Origin: Algibacter sp. L3A6
GTDB lineage: Bacteria > Bacteroidota > Bacteroidia > Flavobacteriales > Flavobacteriaceae
Direction: 5' to 3'
Length of the DNA stretch: 64,000 nucleotides
Assembly: GCF_009796825.1 (NCBI RefSeq)
Contig: NZ_CP047030.1
Location: forward strand, 2,751,001-2,815,000
Shown here: positions 18,199 to 26,345 of the stretch, piece after piece
Layout of the letters: every line of letters begins with the position of its first letter
Position numbering within the stretch: position 1 is the stretch's first letter
Program-made: the position numbers and the translations under genes
Notes under the pieces: model-generated
The model's input: only the letters and a program-made list of their open reading frames with translations
Told to the model about the DNA's origin: nothing
Databases searched by the model: none

Positions 18199-19875
18199 AT
18201 GATGAGCCAAAAATCTATTTTAAAATTATTAACGGTATTTCTTTTAATAGGAATTGTTTCCTGTAAATCAGAAGAAAAAAAAGAGGTCGTAGTGGTTAAA
18301 AAAGAACTTCCTGCTAAACGACCAAATATTATTTTTATGATGTCTGATGATCATGCATATCAGGCCATTAGTGCGTACAGCAATCATTTAATTGAAACAC
18401 CAAATATAGATCGTATTGCAGACGAAGGAATTAAATTCACCAATGCCTGTGTTTCAAACTCTATTTGTGCGCCATCTAGAGCTACTATTTTAACGGGTAA
18501 ACATTGCCATATTCATGGTAAAGTGGATAACGTATTTCCTTTCGATGAGTCGCAAACTACCTTTCCACAGTTAATGCAACAGGCAGGCTATAAAACGGCT
18601 ATGTTCGGTAAATTACACTTTGGTAACAATCCAAAAGGTGTAGATGAATTTAAAATTCTACCAGGGCAAGGGCGTTACTACAATCCTATTTTTAACACCA
18701 ACGATGGCCAAATTACAGTAGAAGGTTATGTAACGGATATTATAATGGACATGACTTTAGAATGGCTAGAGAAAAACAAAGACGACGAGCAACCATTCAT
18801 GTTATTTTCAATGCAGAAAGCGCCACATAGAGAGTGGTTACCAGCACCAAGACATTTTAAAGAATATACTAAAAAGACATTTGTTGAGCCAGAAACGTTG
18901 TTTGATGATTACGAAGGTAGAGGTACTGCGGCAAAAACTGCAGAAATGAATTTATTAAAGCACATGAATTGGGCTGGAGATGCTAAAATCTATCCAGAGC
19001 TTATGGCAGAACTCGGTTTAAAAGATGAGTCTGGTTGGGATTTAGAAGCTTTTGAGCGTGAAGTAGGTGCCATGAATGAAGAACAACGTGCTGTTTGGGA
19101 TTCTGTTTATCGTCCTGTTATGGAAGATTTCAAAACCAAATATCCAGAAATGGATGATAAGGAATTAATGAAATGGCGTTACCAACGCTACATGCAAGAT
19201 TACTTAGGTTGTATAGCATCTGTTGATGAAAATGTTGGGCGTTTATTAGATTACATGGAAGATTCTGGTTTAGATGAAAATACTATGGTGATTTATACTT
19301 CCGATCAAGGATTTTATTTAGGAGAGCACGGTTGGTTCGATAAGCGTTTTGTTTATGATGAATCGTTTAAAACACCATTATTAATTAAATGGCCAAATGT
19401 TATCGAGCCAGGAATTACAAATACCGAAATGGTACAGAATTTAGATTTTGCGCAAACCATTTTAGAAGCTGCTCAAATTGAAGCACCTAGCGATATGCAA
19501 GGTGAAAGTTTAGTACCTCTTTTATTAGGGAACGAAGACGAATGGACAAGAGAAGCCGTGTATTATCATTATTACGAATATCCTGGTATTCACATGGTGA
19601 AAAGACATTATGCCATTATTACACAAGAATATAAGCTAGCACATTTTTATTATGATGTGGATGAATGGGAACTTTACGATCGTAAAAATGATCCGCAAGA
19701 AATGAAAAATGTAGTAAACGATCCTGCTTATGCTGATGTAGTTGTAAAGCTTAAAAAACAACTAGCGGAACTACGTGAACAGTATGGTGATAGTTCGGAG
19801 TTAGATCAAGAAATTCTTAGAAAATATCTTGAAGCTCAAAACAACCCAGATATTGAAACGGTGCCGTTGCATTAG
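18199..19875 (+). CDS. S1-family sulfatase, lipoprotein (558 aa)
   Basis: The signal ends in GIVSC. IIFMMSDDHAYQAI provides the N-terminal metal ligands, CAPSR (Cys90) is the formylglycine site, and YTSDQGFYLGEHG the distal metal site, the pattern typical of sulfatases related to N-acetylglucosamine-6- and iduronate-type enzymes. A roughly 90-residue insertion around residues 230-320 (acidic, with EREVGAMNEEQRAVWD) makes it longer than the other two. It removes a sulfate ester, position unknown, and needs a maturase from elsewhere. It ends a tightly packed run: a 78-bp gap holding a perfect hairpin follows. Confidence 0.92.
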   Translation: MMSQKSILKLLTVFLLIGIVSCKSEEKKEVVVVKKELPAKRPNIIFMMSDDHAYQAISAYSNHLIETPNIDRIADEGIKFTNACVSNSICAPSRATILTGKHCHIHGKVDNVFPFDESQTTFPQLMQQAGYKTAMFGKLHFGNNPKGVDEFKILPGQGRYYNPIFNTNDGQITVEGYVTDIIMDMTLEWLEKNKDDEQPFMLFSMQKAPHREWLPAPRHFKEYTKKTFVEPETLFDDYEGRGTAAKTAEMNLLKHMNWAGDAKIYPELMAELGLKDESGWDLEAFEREVGAMNEEQRAVWDSVYRPVMEDFKTKYPEMDDKELMKWRYQRYMQDYLGCIASVDENVGRLLDYMEDSGLDENTMVIYTSDQGFYLGEHGWFDKRFVYDESFKTPLLIKWPNVIEPGITNTEMVQNLDFAQTILEAAQIEAPSDMQGESLVPLLLGNEDEWTREAVYYHYYEYPGIHMVKRHYAIITQEYKLAHFYYDVDEWELYDRKNDPQEMKNVVNDPAYADVVVKLKKQLAELREQYGDSSELDQEILRKYLEAQNNPDIETVPLH

Positions 19876-19890
19876 AAATAATATTTAAAA

Positions 19891-19922
19891 TATGAAGTCT
19901 AAATTTATATTTAGACTTCATA
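19891..19922. promoter_or_regulatory. Perfect 14-bp intercistronic hairpin
   Basis: TATGAAGTCTAAAT (19891-19904), a TTAT loop, then its exact complement (19909-19922). No T-run follows on either strand, so it is not a typical terminator. It sits between the sulfatase and the next lyase gene. An mRNA processing or stability element, or a palindromic operator, are both possible. Confidence 0.6.
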
Positions 19923-19953
19923 CAATAGAAATCATAAAATAGCTTTTAGTTAG

Positions 19954-22626
19954 ATGAAATTATCAAAATTAACCCCCTTATTAATCCTTTTATTTTTAGT
20001 AGGAAGCTCTAGCTATGGACAAAAAGCAACAAGCCATCCGAAACTCTATGCTACTAAATCGGATAAGGCTTCAATAGTTGCTAAAATTAAGAATGAAACT
20101 TGGGCAAAAGCCTCTTGGGAAAACTTGCTTTCAACAATAGATCCGCATGTAAATCGCCATGTTGAAGATCCAGAATGGATAGTTTCAAGATTAGCGATGT
20201 ATTGGAAAGATGGAGCTCATTTTACACAGTGCTATATTAAAAATCAAAACTGGGATTATGGTGAAGGCAATGCGCCATTACCAACCGTGCGTTTACCAGG
20301 TATGCGTACTTGGAACGATTATATAAACGTGCCATTAGAAGATAGAATTCCGTATAACGAATCGGGAGATTTACTAGGTGTTAGCCGTTCTAGTGCTGAT
20401 AAAACGCCTGTTTTAATTCCGTATAAGGAAACCGGACACATGATACGTGCTAATAATATGGAAATATTAACGCTAGCCGAACAAGCTGCGTTTGCTTATT
20501 ATGTAACCGAAGATGAAAAATATGCTAAGTTTTCTTCAGATATTTTATGGGCTTGGTTATTAGGTACCTACTACATGGAGCCACCTTTAGACCCTGAAAA
20601 ATCAACAAAAGGTCCTGGAGGTTACGAGCCAGGTGGTATTATGGGGTATTATGATTATGAAGTAATTCACGATGATAGACAAATGCCAACTGCTATTGCT
20701 TACGATTTTCTTTATGACTATTTAAATGAAAACCCGCACGAGCATTTAAAAGCTATTAATAAAACACCAGCTGATGTTGCAGGTGTTGTTTTTAAGCGTT
20801 TTATAGATATCGGACTTATTCGTGGTGGTAAAAAAGGAAACTGGAACGTAAACCGTTATAAGAATGTATTGGGTAGCATGCTTGTTTTAGAGTCTGACGA
20901 TTTTTATGAAGACGGAAAAGGAAAGGAGTATTACATTCCGTTTTACACCGAAAAGTCTAGTGATTACTGTGCGGCTTTGCCAGAGATAATGGATTATTAC
21001 AATACAACAACTGGCTTATGGCCAGAATCTCCAGGCTATGCTTCGTCTATGATTCCTTTGGTTTTAGAAATGGGTGTTAAACTTTATAAATCGGGAATCA
21101 ATACTTTGGCCGGAAATCCAATTATTTCTAAAGCAGCCTTGGCAAATCTTGGTTGGCTTGATGCTCGCGGAAATTTAGTGGTTTTTGGTGATATGCGTGG
21201 CGGTCCTGCAAATATTTCATCTTTTGAATCTTTATTAACCTATGCCACTTGGGAAGGCGATACGGAAACGGCCGAAAAAATGGCAACCGTAATCCGTAAA
21301 AATATAGCTTCTGGTCAATACGATAGAAATGTGTCTAACTGGCAAGGTATTGTGTTAAACCAACCATTACAAGGTTCAGGAAGCGATTTGCCTTTTCATA
21401 AAGCGGCCTATTCTCCTTTTCATAAACACATTATTATGAGAAACGGAAACGATGAAAACAATGGTTTAATGTTTACTTTGTATGGAGGGAAATACCAGTC
21501 GCATTTGGCAGAAAATGGTTTGGCTATGCAATTCTATGGTAAAGGTTGGGCTTTAGCGCCTGATGCTTCAGCTTACGAATCGTATTGGTCTTCAGATGCA
21601 GGTTATCACAGAGGAATTACAGGTTCTAATACCATTGTTCCTGGATATGGAAAAGGCGATATTACCATAAACGCTATGGATCCAGCTGTAGACACTACAA
21701 ATGGATTTTATAATACTTCGGAAACATCTCAGAATGTTTCATTTTCTGATGTTTCTGCTGATGAAAAACGACGCTTAGTAGCTATGATTCGTACTTCGGA
21801 AACCTCTGGATATTATGTAGATGTATTTAGATCGGATCAAGCTGATAACGATTATATTCATCATAACTTAGGAAATACCGTTACACTTAAAAACACATCA
21901 AATAAGGCGTTAAACTTAGAGAACGTTGATGATTTAGGTGTGAAATATGATGACAATTATAGGTTCTTCAAAAATCAAAGAAAGGTAAACTATTCAGAAG
22001 ATTTTAATGCCACTTGGGATATCAACAGCGTATCACCTGCATTACATGTTAACATGTGGATGATGGGGCAAAACAAAAGAGCACTTTACGCGGTAGATGC
22101 ACCACCAACAACATTACGTAGTGACATTACGCCTGGGCAAGTAAATAAAAGCCCTGAAACAACACCAACATTAATTATACGTCAAAATGGAATTAACGGA
22201 GTTAAAAATCCGTTTGTATCTGTTTTTGAATCTTACGAAACGGGAGAGAAATCAATTAAAACCATTAAAAAAATCAAAACTTCAGAGCATTTTGTGAGTA
22301 TCGCTGTAAACTCTAAAAATAGCACACAATATATTTTGAATGCTACAGATAGTCAGGTTTATCAAACACCCCAAGATATAGCGTTTCAAGGTACATTTGC
22401 GGTTGTTTCCGAAGAAAATAATGCGTTTCAATATTTGTATTTAGGAAAAGGAAAATATATCCAAAAAGGTGATTTAAAAATTGAAGCGGTTAATGATACG
22501 GTTACGGCAGAATTAAAAATTGAAAATGGTAAATATTTCTATTCTTCTAATCAACCTGTTTTAATTCAACTAAAAAAAGGGAAGTCTAAAACATATCCTG
22601 CGGGACAACATATCGAAATTAAATAG
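19954..22626 (+). CDS. Heparinase II/III-like protein with altered active-site motifs (890 aa)
   Basis: Signal peptide ending SYGQ, then the same opening as the other two large lyases (HPKLYATK; WIVSRLAMYWK; APLPTVRLPG). NWNVNRY and WPESPGY occupy the barrel positions for the catalytic Asn and Tyr. However, the sandwich motif that reads NHAHSNG in its relatives is SHLAENG here (His517 kept, second His replaced by Ala519), and PAHNTV is replaced by TGSNTIV (around 556-562), losing another His. It may have a different substrate or mechanism, or be a non-catalytic binder. Length and gene integrity argue against a dead gene. It starts 78 bp after the sulfatase and is followed at 12 bp by another lyase. 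Confidence 0.8.
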   Translation: MKLSKLTPLLILLFLVGSSSYGQKATSHPKLYATKSDKASIVAKIKNETWAKASWENLLSTIDPHVNRHVEDPEWIVSRLAMYWKDGAHFTQCYIKNQNWDYGEGNAPLPTVRLPGMRTWNDYINVPLEDRIPYNESGDLLGVSRSSADKTPVLIPYKETGHMIRANNMEILTLAEQAAFAYYVTEDEKYAKFSSDILWAWLLGTYYMEPPLDPEKSTKGPGGYEPGGIMGYYDYEVIHDDRQMPTAIAYDFLYDYLNENPHEHLKAINKTPADVAGVVFKRFIDIGLIRGGKKGNWNVNRYKNVLGSMLVLESDDFYEDGKGKEYYIPFYTEKSSDYCAALPEIMDYYNTTTGLWPESPGYASSMIPLVLEMGVKLYKSGINTLAGNPIISKAALANLGWLDARGNLVVFGDMRGGPANISSFESLLTYATWEGDTETAEKMATVIRKNIASGQYDRNVSNWQGIVLNQPLQGSGSDLPFHKAAYSPFHKHIIMRNGNDENNGLMFTLYGGKYQSHLAENGLAMQFYGKGWALAPDASAYESYWSSDAGYHRGITGSNTIVPGYGKGDITINAMDPAVDTTNGFYNTSETSQNVSFSDVSADEKRRLVAMIRTSETSGYYVDVFRSDQADNDYIHHNLGNTVTLKNTSNKALNLENVDDLGVKYDDNYRFFKNQRKVNYSEDFNATWDINSVSPALHVNMWMMGQNKRALYAVDAPPTTLRSDITPGQVNKSPETTPTLIIRQNGINGVKNPFVSVFESYETGEKSIKTIKKIKTSEHFVSIAVNSKNSTQYILNATDSQVYQTPQDIAFQGTFAVVSEENNAFQYLYLGKGKYIQKGDLKIEAVNDTVTAELKIENGKYFYSSNQPVLIQLKKGKSKTYPAGQHIEIK

Positions 22627-22638
22627 CAAAAAAAGAGT

Positions 22639-25455
22639 ATGAAAATGAGAACGAAATTTTTTTTAATTCCCCTAATGGTTGGTATCATGTGTTGTGCTTC
22701 TATGTTGCAAGCACAAGAATCTGGACATCCTAGAATTTATGCTACCAATGCCGCTAAAAAGGATTTTTTAAACAGCATAAAATCTATTGAGTGGAAAAAA
22801 AGCTTAGTCGATAAGAAAATTGCTAATCTAGAAAAGTATTTAAAATATGTGGAGAACGACCCAACATGGCTAGTTTCTAGGTTACAAATGAATTGGAAAA
22901 CAAAGCATAATAAAGTATTTTTAAAAGGAGGGGAGTTTGCTTATTCTGAAGGAACTGCGCCTGTGCCAACCGTTCGTTTTTCTGGAACGCGAGATTGGGC
23001 TACCGAATATTCTTCACCTAAATTAGAAGACGTTGAACCTTATTTTGATGATCCTCGTGGTTATTATTTAGCTGATAAAAAAACAAAGAAAAAAGAATGG
23101 GTTCACCCATCAAAAATTGGGCATGCCATTGAAGGCACTAACCGCCATATTATGAGTTTGGTTGAAGATGCTTCTTTTTTGTATTGGGTTACTGGCGATA
23201 AAAAATATGCTGAATTTGCAAAGCCAGTTTTCGAAACCTATATAGAAGGCATGTATTACAGAGATGCGCCTATCGATTTAGAAAACGGAACACAACAGCG
23301 TATTTCTGGATTGGCAACTTTTGAAGTGATTCATGAAAAAATTCTAATTAGTTTACTAACCACATACGATTTTCTGTATGATTATTTTGAAGATGAAAAA
23401 GTAAATTTAGATCATAGTGCAGTGGTATTTCAAAAATGGGGCGATCAAATTATTACTAACGGTATACCAGATAATAACTGGAATCTTTTTCAGGCTCGGT
23501 TTTTAACCTACGTCGCTTTAACTTTAGATAATAATGATGCTTACAAAAACGGAAAAGGTCGTGAGTACTTTTTAGATCATACGTTTACTACATCTACAGA
23601 ACGTCAATTATCAATTGAAGAATCGTTGCTAGTTTACGATCAAGAAAATGGTATGTGGCCAGAGTGTGCTTCATATTCTGTGCATGTTATTACCACTTTA
23701 CTTAATATTTTTACTTTATTAGATAACTCGACTAACAATAATGAGCTTTCTAAATTTCCTATTATAGAGAAAGCAGCATTAGCGTCGTTTCAATATTTAT
23801 TTCCTAGTGGTTACACGGTAGGTTTTGGCGATTCGAATCATAAAACATTACCTCCAGAAAATTTCGAACTTTTAATTTCAAATTATAGTAAATATAACAA
23901 TGAAGAAAAAGAAGCGGTTATTTCTGGCTTGTTAGACCAAATGATTTCTAAAGGGGAATATGAGCGTGAGGCAAACGATTTATTTCAATTGTTTTTTTAT
24001 GTTGATCATTTGAAAAAGGGAGATGCGAACGAAAATGGTTTAGAGAAGTTAACCTCACCAACATTTTATGCATCTAACGTGAGTATGTTTAATCAAAGAT
24101 TAGGCAAAGGCGATGATGCTATGATGATTTCTACGGCTGGTTCCTTCGGAAACCATTCCCATGTAAATGGTATTTCAATCGAATTATTTGCTAATAAATA
24201 TGCTTTAGGTCTCGATATGGGTAAAGGTTCTAGTTATTGGCATACAGACCATAGAGAATATTATTCTAGATTTCCGGCTCACAATACGGTTGTAGTCAAT
24301 GGGGTGTCAGATTATAATGCCATGCGTGGTTACCATCCTTTTAAATTGGATAATAACTTCCCGGAGGTTAGTACAACACCTACTTTTGATAAGTTAACTT
24401 TTTCTAAGGTGTCGTTTTTTGAACCAAAGACAAAAGCAAACCAACAACGTTTTACGGCTCTTATAAAATCGAATAGTGAAAAAGGATATATTTTAGATGT
24501 ATTTCGTTCTAAAAAAGAAGAAGGTGGTAAACAACGTCACGATTATTTTTATCATAATTTAGGACAATCGCTTCAAATTTTAGATTCGAATTCTAAAGCA
24601 CTTGCTTTAAAATCAACTTCAGATTTTGGAAGTAAACAGGGAGATATTAAAGCTTACGATTATATCACAAATAAAAAGAAGTTGGAAACAACCAAAGATG
24701 TTCAGGCACTTTTTAGATTGAAAACTAGCGACGCACCAGATAATTTAATGAAAATTTGGATTAAAGGAAGTGCGGACCAAAGTATTTACACAGCTTTGGC
24801 TCCAAAATCTAACGTGTTAAAAAGAGGTTCTGGTACGGCACCTGCTGAGGTTATTGGCGATTCTATACAAACTTTAATTGTAAAGCGTAATGCATCGGCT
24901 TGGGTAAACCCATTCGCGATGGTTTTTAATCCTTATTTCGAAGGTGAAGAAAATTCGGTTAATGCAGTATCATATTCAACTATTAGAGACTACCCAAATA
25001 CGCAAGTTATTGATGTGTTAATGAATGATAAAACGGCTAAGGATCATATCATTCTTAATGCTTCAGAATCTGATATTGTTAAAAATGATGCCCTATATCA
25101 AAAAGGGTTACTTTCTGTTACAAGACAATCGGAACAAAGTGATAAATTAGAGTTTTTATTCCTTTCAGGAATGTATAAATTTGAAAATAACGGTTGGGAT
25201 ATTGTAGCAGCTGGCGAGCCATTTACTCTATCTATTGAAAAAACAGACCAAGGGTTTAAGTTTCAAACCGATAAAGCAATCACTATAAACATGCCTTTTG
25301 TAAAAGGAGACAAACCTGCGGAATTACGTTTATACGAAAACGGTAAATTAGTAGGAAGTCGAAAAGGAACAACCAATCGTAATAGAGACGATCAGTTAGT
25401 TTTTAAAATAGAGAAAGGTTATGAAAACGCAGAAATTGTATTCGATAAAAATTAA
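22639..25455 (+). CDS. Heparinase II/III-like polysaccharide lyase (938 aa)
   Basis: Signal peptide ending MLQAQ. It follows the layout of the 13388 protein closely: HPRIYATN, WLVSRLQMNWK, APVPTVRFSG, LEDVEPYFDDPRG, NNWN, WPECASY, then GNHSHVNG (504-511), GKGSSYWHTDH and PAHNTV (546-551). All superfamily histidines are kept, so it should be an active uronate lyase. The two are probably ancient paralogues with different linkage or sulfation preferences. A C-terminal beta-rich stretch (LRLYENGKLVG) may be an extra module. I infer the lyase activity from family motifs only; the PL family number and substrate remain open. Confidence 0.85.
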   Translation: MKMRTKFFLIPLMVGIMCCASMLQAQESGHPRIYATNAAKKDFLNSIKSIEWKKSLVDKKIANLEKYLKYVENDPTWLVSRLQMNWKTKHNKVFLKGGEFAYSEGTAPVPTVRFSGTRDWATEYSSPKLEDVEPYFDDPRGYYLADKKTKKKEWVHPSKIGHAIEGTNRHIMSLVEDASFLYWVTGDKKYAEFAKPVFETYIEGMYYRDAPIDLENGTQQRISGLATFEVIHEKILISLLTTYDFLYDYFEDEKVNLDHSAVVFQKWGDQIITNGIPDNNWNLFQARFLTYVALTLDNNDAYKNGKGREYFLDHTFTTSTERQLSIEESLLVYDQENGMWPECASYSVHVITTLLNIFTLLDNSTNNNELSKFPIIEKAALASFQYLFPSGYTVGFGDSNHKTLPPENFELLISNYSKYNNEEKEAVISGLLDQMISKGEYEREANDLFQLFFYVDHLKKGDANENGLEKLTSPTFYASNVSMFNQRLGKGDDAMMISTAGSFGNHSHVNGISIELFANKYALGLDMGKGSSYWHTDHREYYSRFPAHNTVVVNGVSDYNAMRGYHPFKLDNNFPEVSTTPTFDKLTFSKVSFFEPKTKANQQRFTALIKSNSEKGYILDVFRSKKEEGGKQRHDYFYHNLGQSLQILDSNSKALALKSTSDFGSKQGDIKAYDYITNKKKLETTKDVQALFRLKTSDAPDNLMKIWIKGSADQSIYTALAPKSNVLKRGSGTAPAEVIGDSIQTLIVKRNASAWVNPFAMVFNPYFEGEENSVNAVSYSTIRDYPNTQVIDVLMNDKTAKDHIILNASESDIVKNDALYQKGLLSVTRQSEQSDKLEFLFLSGMYKFENNGWDIVAAGEPFTLSIEKTDQGFKFQTDKAITINMPFVKGDKPAELRLYENGKLVGSRKGTTNRNRDDQLVFKIEKGYENAEIVFDKN

Positions 25456-25468
25456 AAATATATAGACA

Positions 25469-26344
25469 ATGAATTTTAGAAAAGCGCTTATTACAGTATT
25501 AGGTTTAATGATTTTTGCATCATGTAATGGTCAAGAGAATCAAGATGTTGTTACTAAAGATGCGATTTACAAAGTGGTTAATAACGATTCTTTAATGCTT
25601 CGTGTTTATTTTCCTGATAACTTTAAAAAGAAGAAAAAATATCCAACTATAGTTTTCTTTTTTGGAGGCGGATGGAATGGAGGAACTATTACGCAGTTTG
25701 AAGATCAATCTAAATATTTTGCATCACGAGGTATGGTGACTGCGGTTGTAGATTATCGTGTAAAGAGTCGTAATAAAACCACCCCTTTTGATGCTGTAAA
25801 AGATGCGAAGTCGGCTATGCGTTATTTAAAAATTCATGCTAAAGACTTCGGAATCGATACCAAGAAAATGGTTGCTTCTGGAGGATCTGCAGGAGGACAT
25901 TTAGCAGCTGCAACAACATTGCTTCCTGGGTTAAATGAATCTACAGATGATCTTTCTGTAAGTCCAAAAGCGACTGCTTTAATCTTGTTTAACCCGGTAA
26001 TAGATAATGGCGAAGGCGGTTATGGTTACGAGCGTATAGGCAATCGTTATATGGAAATTTCACCAATGCATAATATCACAAAAGGCGTACCACCAACTAT
26101 TTTCTTTTTAGGAGATAATGATAAACACATACCGGTTGCAACAGGAAAAGAATATAAATCTAGAATGGAGGCAGTAGGAAGTCGATGTGATTTTTTAATA
26201 TATGAAGGGCAAGAACATGGCTTTTTTAATAAGTCTAAAAAGAAAGGTAAATATTACTATGAAACGGTTTATGAAGCCGATTTATTTTTACAATCGCTGG
26301 GCTATTTAAACGGAAAAGCAACAATAACTAAAGCTGAAAATTAA
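25469..26344 (+). CDS. Alpha/beta-hydrolase, acetyl-esterase-like lipoprotein
   Basis: 291 aa. The signal ends in IFASC. The group resembles the BD-FAE / hormone-sensitive-lipase-like esterases: FFGGGWNGG (64-72) forms the oxyanion hole, ASGGSAGGHLAA holds nucleophile Ser140, LGDNDKHIPV the acid and GQEHGFF the catalytic His. Members often deacetylate polysaccharides. It lies 13 bp after the lyase, and its stop is one base from the next ATG, so the genes are translationally linked. It is the third of four candidate esterases in the locus, which suggests an acylated substrate. Confidence 0.78.
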   Translation: MNFRKALITVLGLMIFASCNGQENQDVVTKDAIYKVVNNDSLMLRVYFPDNFKKKKKYPTIVFFFGGGWNGGTITQFEDQSKYFASRGMVTAVVDYRVKSRNKTTPFDAVKDAKSAMRYLKIHAKDFGIDTKKMVASGGSAGGHLAAATTLLPGLNESTDDLSVSPKATALILFNPVIDNGEGGYGYERIGNRYMEISPMHNITKGVPPTIFFLGDNDKHIPVATGKEYKSRMEAVGSRCDFLIYEGQEHGFFNKSKKKGKYYYETVYEADLFLQSLGYLNGKATITKAEN

Positions 26345-26345
26345 G

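Noticed and set aside
13388..25455. Locus as a plain ulvan-degradation PUL, because the large lyases recall PL40
   Set aside because: Two GH29 fucosidases and a GH97 do not fit ulvan composition, and no typical ulvan lyase families PL24, PL25 or PL28 are recognisable. The possibility is not fully excluded.
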